From assembly GCF_025643595.1 (NCBI RefSeq), contig NZ_CP102826.1:1736001-1800000 (forward strand): a stretch of 64,000 bases of DNA, given 5' to 3'. This stretch comes from Saccharopolyspora rosea (GTDB taxonomy: Bacteria; Actinomycetota; Actinomycetes; Mycobacteriales; Pseudonocardiaceae). Every line of letters starts with the position of its first letter. Position 1 is the first letter of the stretch. The notes beneath the pieces were generated by a model, which was not told the origin of the DNA, searched no databases, and worked only from the letters and a program-made list of their open reading frames with translations. This document shows positions 19,638 through 29,931 of the stretch, in pieces. A program made the position numbers and the translations under genes.

Positions 19638-21062
19638 CTCGGCCGCTTCGACCGCGGCGAACTCCTCCTCGGGGGCGTTGGCGACGAGGTGGTGGCGGCT
19701 GTGGAACCAGAAGTACGCCAGGGCGGCCAGGAAGATCGCGGCCGTGATGCCCGCCGCCACCTCGTCGACGAAGAACGTGGCCACGACCGCCGCCAGCGCC
19801 AGGACCAGGGCGATCGTGGTGGTCACGACGCCGCCGGGCGTGCGGTAGGGGCGGCCCAGCGCCGGTTCGCGGAAGCGGAGCACGATGTGCGAGAGGTTCA
19901 GCAGCACGTACGACACGGTGGCTCCGAAGACCGCGATGTTGATCAGCAGCGCGCCGTCGCCGGTCGCGGTGGCCAGCGCGAACCCGATGCAGCCGGGGAC
20001 GATCAGCGCGAGGTAGGGCGTCTTGCGGGTGCCGGTGACCGACAGCCAGCGGGGCAGGTACCCCGCCCGGGAGAGGGCGAACAGCTGGCGCGACGAGGCG
20101 TAGACGATGGAGAAGAAGCTCGCGACCAGACCGGCCAGGCCGACGTAGTTGACCACCTCGGCCAGTGCGCTGTCGCCGCCCGCTGCGGCGCGGACCGCCG
20201 CGGGCAGCGGGTTGTCGGCACCCGCGATCGCCGACGAGCCCGCCCCGCCCGGGGCGAGCAGCAGGATCGTCGCGGCGAACACCAGCAGCACGCTGATCGC
20301 CGCGATGATGCCGCGCGGCATGTCCCGGCGCGGGTCGCGCGCCTCCTCGGCGGCCAGCGGAACTCCTTCCACCGCCAGGAAGAACCAGATGCCGTACACC
20401 AGCGAGGCCAGCACCCCGGCGTAGCCGTGCGGCAGGAAGTGGCTCGCGCCCAGTCCGGTGCCGGGCGCGATGTCGAACAGCTTGGCCACCGAGAACTCCG
20501 GGATCATGCCGACGGCGAAGGCGACCAGCGCGACCACCGCGACCGCGGTGATGGCGAACATCAGCCGCAGCGCCTCGCCGACCCCGTAGATGTGGATGCC
20601 GATGAAGACGACGAAGCACGCCAGGTAGACCGGCCAGCCGTTGGTCAACCCGAACAACCCGAGCGATTCGACGTAACCGCCGATGAACACCGCGATGGCC
20701 GCCGGGGCGATCGAGTACTCGATGAGGATCGCGGTGCCGGTGGCGAATCCGCCGAGCGGGCCGAGAGCGCGCCGGGCGAAACCGTACCCCGCCCCGGCCA
20801 CCGGCAGCGCCGAAGCCATTTCGGCGAGGCCGAAGACCATGCAGGTGTACATCGCCGCCATCAGGGCGGTGGCCAGCAGCAGGCCACCCCAGCCGCCCTG
20901 GGCCAGGCCGTAGTTCCACCCGGCGAAGTCGCCCGAGATCACGTAGGACACGCCGAGCCCGGCGAGCAGCACCCAGCCCGCCGCGCCTCGTTTGAGCTGC
21001 CGGTTCCGCAGGTAGTCGCCGCCGGCGTGCTCGTAGCCGACCTGGCGTCGTTTTCCGGTCAC
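19623..21062 (-). CDS. APC-superfamily permease of the polyamine cluster
   Basis: About 479 residues from the GTG at 21062, preceded by GGAAGGA; an earlier in-frame start at 21152 would run into the operator region. Twelve or so membrane segments, APC fold, with LPVAGAGYGFARRALGPLGG in the first cytoplasmic loop. It is divergent from a glutamine-synthetase-like gene and the two share a 239-bp promoter spacer with repeated ACCA/TGGT dyads. The likely cargo is putrescine or another polyamine or amino acid (inferred). Confidence 0.83.
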   Translation of the reverse strand: MTGKRRQVGYEHAGGDYLRNRQLKRGAAGWVLLAGLGVSYVISGDFAGWNYGLAQGGWGGLLLATALMAAMYTCMVFGLAEMASALPVAGAGYGFARRALGPLGGFATGTAILIEYSIAPAAIAVFIGGYVESLGLFGLTNGWPVYLACFVVFIGIHIYGVGEALRLMFAITAVAVVALVAFAVGMIPEFSVAKLFDIAPGTGLGASHFLPHGYAGVLASLVYGIWFFLAVEGVPLAAEEARDPRRDMPRGIIAAISVLLVFAATILLLAPGGAGSSAIAGADNPLPAAVRAAAGGDSALAEVVNYVGLAGLVASFFSIVYASSRQLFALSRAGYLPRWLSVTGTRKTPYLALIVPGCIGFALATATGDGALLINIAVFGATVSYVLLNLSHIVLRFREPALGRPYRTPGGVVTTTIALVLALAAVVATFFVDEVAAGITAAIFLAALAYFWFHSRHHLVANAPEEEFAAVEAAESELT

Positions 21063-21083
21063 GAGAGGGTCCTTCCGAGCGGG

Positions 21084-21114
21084 TACCACATTGGTATGGC
21101 CGTGGACCATTGGT
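21084..21114. promoter_or_regulatory. Two ACCA/TGGT dyads, candidate GntR operators
   Basis: TACCA-CAT-TGGTA at 21084-21096 is a perfect palindrome with a 3-base centre, and ACCA-T-TGGT at 21106-21114 is a second dyad. They lie just upstream of the permease start at 21062. A related site is at 21260. The FadR-type regulator at the end of the cluster is the obvious candidate ligand-responsive protein. Confidence 0.55.
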
Positions 21115-21257
21115 TGGTCGAGCAGAGTGCTGCGCTCGGCGGGGGATGTCAATACCCGTTCCGCTGAAGTTGATGTTGCGCCCGGATTTCCGGCGGAGCG
21201 CGCTGTTGACAGCGGTCGGGGCTGCTGCTTCCATGAGTGCCCTCAAAGGTCTGTTCC

Positions 21258-21270
21258 CATACCAATGGTG
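21258..21270. promoter_or_regulatory. Third ACCA/TGGT dyad, near the ligase start
   Basis: ACCA-A-TGGT at 21261-21269 inside CATACCAATGGTG. The 11-mer CCATACCAATG here is repeated in inverse orientation at 21089-21099, so the two ends of the divergent spacer carry matching sites. It lies about 32 bp upstream of the ligase GTG and could block its promoter. Confidence 0.55.
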
Positions 21271-21301
21271 ACCGGCGCGCGCCGGTCGGAGGGAGTCACC
21301 G

Positions 21302-22663
21302 GTGCTGAGCAGCGAACCGCCGTTGACCGTGGACCGCCTGCGCGAGAAGGTCGAGACCGGCGAGGTCGACACCGTCGTGGTCGCGTTGACCGACATGCAG
21401 GGCCGGTTGCAGGGCAAGCGCTGCTCCGGGCGCTACTTCCTGGACCAGGTCCTCGCCCACGGCACCGAGGCGTGCAACTACCTGCTCGCGGTGGACGTCG
21501 ACATGGCCACTGTGGACGGATACGCGATGACGTCCTGGGAGACCGGCTACGGCGACTTCGTGCTGCGCCCGGATCTCGGGACGCTGCGCCTGGTCCCGTG
21601 GCAGGAGGCCACCGCGCTGGTGCTGTGCGACGTGCTGTGGCACTCGGGCGAACCCGTCGCCCCGTCGCCGCGCCAGGTGCTGCGCAAGCAGCTGGACCGC
21701 CTCGCCGAACTCGGCCTGCGCGCGTTCGTCGGAACCGAGTTGGAGTTCCTGGTCTTCCGGGACAGCTACGAGCAGGCGTGGGACAAGCGCTACCACGGGT
21801 TGACCCCGGCCAATCAGTACAATGTGGACTACTCCATCGCCGGGACCGGCAGGATAGAACGGCTGCTGCGCCGCATCCGCAACGACATGACCGGGGCCGG
21901 GCTCTACGTCGAGTCCGCCAAGGGGGAGTGCAACCTCGGCCAGCACGAGATCGCCATCCGCTACGACGAGGCGTTGGCCAGTTGCGACAACCACGCGCTC
22001 TACAAGAACGGCGCCAAGGAGATCGCCGCGCAGGAGGGCATGAGCCTCAGCTTCATGGCCAAGTACGACCAGCGGGAGGGCAACTCCTGCCACATCCACG
22101 TCAGCCTGCGCGACGCCGACGGCTCCGCGATGCCCGGTGCCGGCCGGTACGGGTTCTCGCCGCTCATGGAGCACTTCATCGCCGGGCAGCTCGCGTGCCT
22201 GCCGGAGTTCACCTACTTCCTGGCGCCGAACATCAACTCCTACAAGCGTTTCGCGCCCGGCAGCTTCGCCCCGACCCAGGTCGCGTGGGGGCGCGACAAC
22301 CGCACCTGCGCGCTGCGCGTGGTCGGGCACGGCGAGGGCCTGCGCGTGGAGAACCGCGTCCCCGGCGGGGACGTGAACCCCTACCTCGCGGTCGCCGCGT
22401 TGCTGGCGGCCGGACTCCACGGGATCACCGAGGAATTACCGCTCGAACCGATGCTGGAAGGCAACGCCTACACGGCGGACAAGGACGGCGTGCCGACGAC
22501 GTTGCGGCAGGCCGCCGGGCTGCTGGCGGACAGCAAGATCGCGGCCGAGGCGTTCGGCCGCGACGTCGTGGACCACTACGTCAACGCCGCGCGCGTCGAA
22601 CTGGACGCGTTCGACTCGGCCGTCACCGACTGGGAGCGGATCCGTGGTTTCGAACGGCTGTGA
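21302..22663 (+). CDS. Glutamine-synthetase-like gamma-glutamylpolyamine synthetase
   Basis: A 453-residue member of the glutamine synthetase superfamily, PuuA/GlnA3-like: it would ATP-dependently attach glutamate to an amine such as putrescine. Visible family blocks are GTELEFLVF, ESAKGECNLGQHEI, HIHVSL, the ATP site KRFAPGSFAPTQVAWGRDNR and the closing ENRVPGGDVNPYLA. The GTG at 21302 follows CGGAGGGAG. The PuuD-type hydrolase gene starts inside its 3' end. A rare TTA leucine codon lies at 22436-22438. True GlnA is made unlikely by this context. Confidence 0.82.
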   Translation: MLSSEPPLTVDRLREKVETGEVDTVVVALTDMQGRLQGKRCSGRYFLDQVLAHGTEACNYLLAVDVDMATVDGYAMTSWETGYGDFVLRPDLGTLRLVPWQEATALVLCDVLWHSGEPVAPSPRQVLRKQLDRLAELGLRAFVGTELEFLVFRDSYEQAWDKRYHGLTPANQYNVDYSIAGTGRIERLLRRIRNDMTGAGLYVESAKGECNLGQHEIAIRYDEALASCDNHALYKNGAKEIAAQEGMSLSFMAKYDQREGNSCHIHVSLRDADGSAMPGAGRYGFSPLMEHFIAGQLACLPEFTYFLAPNINSYKRFAPGSFAPTQVAWGRDNRTCALRVVGHGEGLRVENRVPGGDVNPYLAVAALLAAGLHGITEELPLEPMLEGNAYTADKDGVPTTLRQAAGLLADSKIAAEAFGRDVVDHYVNAARVELDAFDSAVTDWERIRGFERL

Positions 22664-23378
22664 CCGCCCGGTCGTCGGCATCAGCACCTACGTCGAGCAG
22701 GCCAGCTGGGGCGTCTGGAACCGGGAAGCCGCGCTGCTGCCGTACGTCTACGTCAGCGGCGTGCACCGGGCGGGCGGCATGCCGGTGATGCTCCCCGTGC
22801 TGCCGGACTCCGCCGACACCGCGGTGTCCACTGTGGATGCCGTGGTGATAGCCGGTGGTGCCGACGTCGATCCCGCGCGGTACGGGCGGTCCGCGCATCC
22901 CGCGCTCGGACCGGTGCAACCGCACCGGGACGTCTGGGAGGAGGAGCTGATCCGGTGCGCGCTGCGGCGCGGGACCCCGGTGCTCGGGGTGTGCCGGGGA
23001 GCCCAGGTGCTCAACGTGGCGCTCGGCGGCACGTTGCACCAGCACCTGCCGGATTCGGTGCGCCACCGGCGACATCAGCCCGCTCCCGCGGAATTCGGCA
23101 CCAGCGAGGTGCGGGTCCGACCGCGGACCCGCCTCGCTGCGGTGCTGGGCGAGCGGGTCGGCGTGCCCTGCTACCACCACCAGGCCATCGACGAGATCGG
23201 GCGGGGACTGGAAGTGGTGGCGCGGGCCGAGGACGGCACGGTCGAGGCGGTCGAGCTGCCCGGCCACCGCTTCGCCATCGGCGTGCAGTGGCACCCGGAA
23301 CAGGACGCAGTGGACAACCGGCTGTTCGCGGCGCTGGTCGCCGCGGCGAAGGAGGTACGCGGTGAACACCGCGCATGA
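22644..23378 (+). CDS. Gamma-glutamyl-gamma-aminobutyrate hydrolase, PuuD-like
   Basis: A 244-residue class I glutamine-amidotransferase-like hydrolase (peptidase C26). The nucleophile is Cys117 in LGVCRGAQ, and His217 and Glu219 in WHPEQ complete the triad. In the Puu pathway it releases GABA and glutamate from gamma-glutamyl-GABA. The GTG at 22644 overlaps the upstream gene by 20 bp and its end overlaps the next gene by 17 bp, so the operon is translationally coupled. Confidence 0.87.
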   Translation: MVSNGCDRPVVGISTYVEQASWGVWNREAALLPYVYVSGVHRAGGMPVMLPVLPDSADTAVSTVDAVVIAGGADVDPARYGRSAHPALGPVQPHRDVWEEELIRCALRRGTPVLGVCRGAQVLNVALGGTLHQHLPDSVRHRRHQPAPAEFGTSEVRVRPRTRLAAVLGERVGVPCYHHQAIDEIGRGLEVVARAEDGTVEAVELPGHRFAIGVQWHPEQDAVDNRLFAALVAAAKEVRGEHRA

Positions 23379-24729
23379 CGTGATCAACCCCGCGACCGAA
23401 CAGGTCGTGGAGACCGTGCGGCTGTGCTCGGTGGCCGAGACCGACGAGGCCGTCGCGAAGGCGGTGCGCGCCCAGCGCACCTGGGCCGCGCTGGCACCGG
23501 CCGACCGCGCCCGGCTGCTGCGCCGGTTCGCCGACGCCGTGGACGGCGACGTCGAGAACCTGGCGCGGCTGGAGGTCCGCAACTCCGGGCACACCATCGG
23601 CAACGCGCGCGGCGAGGCGGCCAACGTCCGCGACGTGCTGGAGTACTACGCGGCGGCGCCGGAACGGCTGTTCGGGCGGCAGATCCCGGTCGCGGGCGGG
23701 ATCGACGTGACCTTCCAGGAACCGCTCGGCGTGGTCGGCGTCATCGTGCCGTGGAACTTCCCGATGCCGATCGCCGGATGGGGCTTCGCCCCCGCGCTGG
23801 CCGCCGGCAACGCCGTGCTGCTCAAACCCGCCGAACTCACCCCGCTCACCGCGCTGCGCCTCGGTGAACTCGCGCTGGAAGCCGGACTTCCCGAGGGACT
23901 GCTCCAGGTCCTGCCCGGCGCGGGCCCGGTGGTCGGCGAACGGTTCGTCACCCACCCCGACGTGCGCAAGGTCGTGTTCACCGGCTCGACCCGCGTCGGC
24001 ACCCGGATCATGGCGGGCTGCGCGCAGCAGGTGAAGCGGGTGACGCTGGAACTCGGCGGCAAGAGCGCCAACATCGTCTTCGCCGACGCGGACCTGGAGC
24101 GGGCCGCGGCCACCGCCCCCTACGGCGTGTTCGACAACGCGGGGCAGGACTGCTGCGCGCGGTCCCGCATCCTCGTGCAGCGCTCGGTGCACGACCGCTT
24201 CATGGAACTGCTGGAACCGGCGGTGCGCGGGGTCGTGGTCGGCGACCCGAACGACGAGAAGACCGAGATGGGGCCGCTGATCTCCGCCGCGCACCGCGAG
24301 AAGGTCGCCGGTTACGTGCCGGACGGGGCGCCGGTCGCGTTCCGGGGCGAGGCGCCGGACGGGCCCGGTTTCTGGTTCCCGCCCACGGTCCTCGCGCCGG
24401 TCGAGGTCACCGACCCGGCCTTCACCGAGGAGATCTTCGGGCCGGTCGTCACCGTCGTGCCGTTCGACGACGAGGCCGACGCGGTGCGCATCGCCAACGA
24501 CACCGACTACGGGCTGTCCGGGTCGATCTGGACCCGCGACACCGGGCGGGCGCTGCGGGTCTCCCGCGCCGTGGAGGCCGGGAACCTGTCGGTCAACTCG
24601 CACGCGTCCGTGCGGCACAGCACGCCGTTCGGCGGGTTCAAGCGCTCCGGCCTCGGCCGGGAGCTCGGCCCCGACGCCGCCGCCGCGTTCACCGAGACCA
24701 AGAACGTGTTCATCAGCACCGAGGAGTGA
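23362..24729 (+). CDS. Aldehyde dehydrogenase, PuuC-like
   Basis: A 455-residue NAD(P)-dependent aldehyde dehydrogenase. Asn132 (PWNF), Glu230 (LELGG) and Cys264 (GQDCC) mark the active site; the double cysteine after GQD is seen in some amino-aldehyde dehydrogenases. Between PuuD-like and SDR genes it probably oxidises gamma-glutamyl-aminobutyraldehyde or a free aminoaldehyde. GTG start, preceded by GGAGG within the previous gene. Confidence 0.85.
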   Translation: MNTAHDVINPATEQVVETVRLCSVAETDEAVAKAVRAQRTWAALAPADRARLLRRFADAVDGDVENLARLEVRNSGHTIGNARGEAANVRDVLEYYAAAPERLFGRQIPVAGGIDVTFQEPLGVVGVIVPWNFPMPIAGWGFAPALAAGNAVLLKPAELTPLTALRLGELALEAGLPEGLLQVLPGAGPVVGERFVTHPDVRKVVFTGSTRVGTRIMAGCAQQVKRVTLELGGKSANIVFADADLERAAATAPYGVFDNAGQDCCARSRILVQRSVHDRFMELLEPAVRGVVVGDPNDEKTEMGPLISAAHREKVAGYVPDGAPVAFRGEAPDGPGFWFPPTVLAPVEVTDPAFTEEIFGPVVTVVPFDDEADAVRIANDTDYGLSGSIWTRDTGRALRVSRAVEAGNLSVNSHASVRHSTPFGGFKRSGLGRELGPDAAAAFTETKNVFISTEE

Positions 24730-24733
24730 GGAC

Positions 24734-25501
24734 ATGACCGGACGTCTGCAGGACCGCGTGGCCGTCATCACCGGCGGCGGCAGCGGCATCGGCCTGGCCA
24801 CCGCGCGGCGCTTCGCCTCCGAGGGGGCCAAGGTCGCGATCGTCGACATCGACCAGGACACCGGCAAGCGCGCCGCCGACGAGGTCGGCGGGACGTTCGT
24901 CGCCGCCGACGTCACCGACCCCGACGCGGTCGCGGGCCTGTTCGCCGAGGTGCACGACCGGTACGGGTCGGTGGACATCGCCTTCAACAACGCGGGGATC
25001 TCCCCGCCCGACGACGACTCCATCCTGGACACCGACCTCGACGCGTGGCGCCGGGTGCAGGAGGTCAACCTCACCTCGGTCTACCTGTGCTGCAAGCACG
25101 CCATCCCGTACATGCGGCGGCAGGGCAAGGGGTCGATCATCAACACCGCGTCGTTCGTGGCCGTCATGGGCGCGGCGACCTCGCAGATCTCCTACACCGC
25201 CAGCAAAGGCGGGGTGCTGTCGCTGTCGCGGGAACTCGGCGTGCAGTTCGCCCGCGAGGGGATCCGGGTCAACGCGCTGTGCCCGGGACCGGTGAACACC
25301 CCGCTGCTGCAGGAGTTGTTCGCCAAGGACCCGGAGCGGGCCCAGCGGCGGCTGGTGCACGTGCCCATGGGTCGCTTCGCCGAGGCCGACGAGATCGCCG
25401 CCGCGGTCACGTTCCTGGCCAGCGACGACGCCTCGTTCGTCACGGCCTCGCAGTTCCTCGTGGACGGTGGCATCTCCGGCGCCTACGTCACGCCGCTGTG
25501 A
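24734..25501 (+). CDS. SDR-family dehydrogenase/reductase
   Basis: A 255-residue classical short-chain dehydrogenase. The cofactor motif TGGGSGIG lies at about residues 13-20, NNAG near 88, and the catalytic pair is in SYTASKGG near 155-162. It begins 4 bp after the aldehyde dehydrogenase stop, so it belongs to the same operon. The Puu pathway as known does not need an SDR, so it may serve an alternative alcohol or keto intermediate. Substrate unknown. Confidence 0.82.
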   Translation: MTGRLQDRVAVITGGGSGIGLATARRFASEGAKVAIVDIDQDTGKRAADEVGGTFVAADVTDPDAVAGLFAEVHDRYGSVDIAFNNAGISPPDDDSILDTDLDAWRRVQEVNLTSVYLCCKHAIPYMRRQGKGSIINTASFVAVMGAATSQISYTASKGGVLSLSRELGVQFAREGIRVNALCPGPVNTPLLQELFAKDPERAQRRLVHVPMGRFAEADEIAAAVTFLASDDASFVTASQFLVDGGISGAYVTPL

Positions 25502-25547
25502 CCGGTGCGCGTATCGTCGCCGGGGACACTGTCTCGGGAGTGACGAG

Positions 25548-26297
25548 TTGACCAGCAGCGGAGACGAACCCCTCGTCCTGCAGGACCGGGCGAGCGACGC
25601 GTTGTTCCGCGCCGTGCGCACCGGCAACGCGTTCGAGGAGACCGTGGAACGGCTGCTGCAGGCCATCCGGCTCGGCGTGGTGGCGCCCGGCGAGCGGCTG
25701 CCCGCCGAGCGGGAACTGGCCACCCGGCTCAAGGTCAGCCGGGTCACGCTGCGGGAGGCCATCCGCGCGTTGCAGGAGGCGGGTTACGTGGAGTCCCGCC
25801 GCGGCCGGTACGGCGGGACCTTCGTCAACGTCGAACCGCCCCGCTCGACCCGCAAGGGGCCGCGCCGGATCGCCCGCGAGATGGGCGTCGACCTGCACGA
25901 CGCCCTGACCCACCGGCACGTGCTGGAAACCGGTGCCGCCGAGATGGCCGCCGCCCGCGATCTCGGCGAGGCCGAACGGGCGCACCTGGTGTCGCTGCTG
26001 TCCAACGCGGGCAACGCGGAACTGCAGAACTACCGGCGGATGGACTCCCGCCTGCACCTGGCCATCGCGGAGCTCACCGGCTCGGCGTCGCTGACCTCCG
26101 CGGTGGCCGACGTGCGGATGCGGCTCAACGAACTCCTCGACGCGATACCCCTGCTGGAGCGCAACATCGTGCACTCCAACGAACAGCACGAGGAGGTCGT
26201 GCGCGCCATCCTCGACGGCGACCCCGATGCGGCGCGCCGCAGCATGGCCGAACACCTCGACGGCACCGCCTCGCTCCTCCGGGGCTTCCTGTCCTGA
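25548..26297 (+). CDS. GntR-family (FadR subfamily) regulator
   Basis: A 249-residue regulator starting at TTG 25548, seven bases after GGGAG. The winged helix covers about residues 20-90 (LPAERELATRLKVSRVTLRE). The C-terminal FCD ligand domain is all-helical and has conserved Asp/His positions for metal or acid binding. As last gene of the cluster it probably senses a polyamine catabolite and binds the ACCA/TGGT dyads around 21090-21270. FadR-type proteins usually act as repressors. Confidence 0.82.
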   Translation: MTSSGDEPLVLQDRASDALFRAVRTGNAFEETVERLLQAIRLGVVAPGERLPAERELATRLKVSRVTLREAIRALQEAGYVESRRGRYGGTFVNVEPPRSTRKGPRRIAREMGVDLHDALTHRHVLETGAAEMAAARDLGEAERAHLVSLLSNAGNAELQNYRRMDSRLHLAIAELTGSASLTSAVADVRMRLNELLDAIPLLERNIVHSNEQHEEVVRAILDGDPDAARRSMAEHLDGTASLLRGFLS

Positions 26298-26414
26298 GAG
26301 CCCGTCGGTGGACTCGTCGTGCGTGGCACGTCGGGTTGCCCGGACGGGCGGCCGCGGCGCTGAAGGGGTGGCTGGTTCCGGTGTTCTTCGAACTGGCGAA
26401 CTAGACTTCGGCGA

Positions 26415-27158
26415 GTGGCGGAATACCGGATCGACGACCTGGCCCGGGCTGCGGGAACGACCGTGCGCAACGTGCGCGTCTACCAGGACCGCGGGCTGCT
26501 GCCACCGCCGCGGCGGAGCGGGCGCGCGGCGATCTACTCCGACGCGCACCTGGTACGGCTGCGGCTGATCATCAACATGCTGGAGCGCGGTTACGCGTTC
26601 GCGCAGATCAAGGAGATGCTGTCCGCGTGGGCGGCCGGTCGCAGCCTCGCCGACGTGCTCGGCCTGGAGGAAGAGGTGGGCGCTTCCTGGGCCGACGAGG
26701 CGCCGCGCGCGGTGACCACCGCCGAACTGCGCGAGCTGTTCGGCGACGAGCTCACCGAGGACAACATCGCGCGGGCGGTCGAACTCGGGATGCTGGAACG
26801 CAGCGGACGGCGGTACGTCGCACCCAGCCCGCGGCTGCTGGAAGCCGGGGCGGAACTCGTCGGGCTCGGCGTGCCGCTCGACGAGGTCATCGACCTGGCG
26901 GACCAGTTGCAGGACGACATCGACCACGTCGCCGGGCTGCTCGTCGAGGTCGTCCGCAAGCACGTGCTGACCCGGGCGGTGCCCGACGCCGACGAGATCC
27001 CCTACTACTCCGACGTGCTGCGCAGGCTGCGGCCGCTGGTGATGTCCGCGCTGCACGCGGCGGCGGCGCGCTCCGCCGAACGCGTCATCCCGCAGGTGCT
27101 CGGCGACCGGCTCGTCGAACTCGTCGGCGAAGGCCACGAACCCGGCCAGGCGTCCTGA
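26415..27158 (+). CDS. MerR-family transcriptional regulator
   Basis: A 247-residue protein with an N-terminal MerR winged helix (about residues 1-70, with TTVRNVRVYQDRGLLPPPRR) followed by a long helical C-terminal part of about 170 residues. There are no metal-binding cysteine clusters, so it is probably a small-molecule or stress sensor. GTG start. No target operon is adjacent other than itself; the next gene is convergent tex. Confidence 0.8.
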   Translation: MAEYRIDDLARAAGTTVRNVRVYQDRGLLPPPRRSGRAAIYSDAHLVRLRLIINMLERGYAFAQIKEMLSAWAAGRSLADVLGLEEEVGASWADEAPRAVTTAELRELFGDELTEDNIARAVELGMLERSGRRYVAPSPRLLEAGAELVGLGVPLDEVIDLADQLQDDIDHVAGLLVEVVRKHVLTRAVPDADEIPYYSDVLRRLRPLVMSALHAAAARSAERVIPQVLGDRLVELVGEGHEPGQAS

Positions 27159-27172
27159 GCACCCGCCGTCGA

Positions 27173-27263
27173 ACTCGTTGTGCGTGGTGGTGCCGGAACC
27201 GCCCTGGCGGAAGGGAAAGCGGTTGACGCCGCTTGCCGTGCCCGTTCCGGGAACCAGGTTCGA
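27173..27263 (+). repeat. Dispersed structured repeat, partial copy G
   Basis: Carries the head (TTGTGCGTGG) and the terminal hairpin AAGCGG-TTGA-CGCCGCTT with the tail TTCCGGGAACCAGGTTCGAAG of the family described at 38633-38854, but lacks the central part. It lies between the MerR stop and the terminator at 27293. Confidence 0.6.
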
Positions 27264-27292
27264 AGCCCGGCGCCCCCGGCGTTCGCGCCCGA

Positions 27293-27332
27293 GAAACGGC
27301 CGCTCGGGTCGCGCGACCCGAGCGGCCGTTTC
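27293..27332. terminator. Bidirectional terminator hairpin
   Basis: A perfect 18-bp stem with a GCGC loop, starting GAAACGGCC and ending GGCCGTTTC. It lies between the converging MerR gene and tex, so it can stop transcription from both sides. It is one of the strongest hairpins in the window. Confidence 0.85.
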
Positions 27333-27342
27333 GCCGGTGTGG

Positions 27343-29715
<2,373 letters not shown>

Positions 29716-29931
29716 GATGCTGATCCGCCTTCTGTTGCGATCTTCGCCAGATCCGGCCCCGCATTCTGCCGGACGCCGCACGTCGCCCTGGTCCCGACGT
29801 GCGTCGGCGTGTCGGGCCGGTCGCGGACCGGGGCGGGGCGGTCACTCCGCGCGGCTGATCGGTGCGGGGCGACCGGCGTTGTCGCGCAACGGGAACGGCC
29901 GGTCACGCACCGCCGCGGGAGACCAGTGCGG

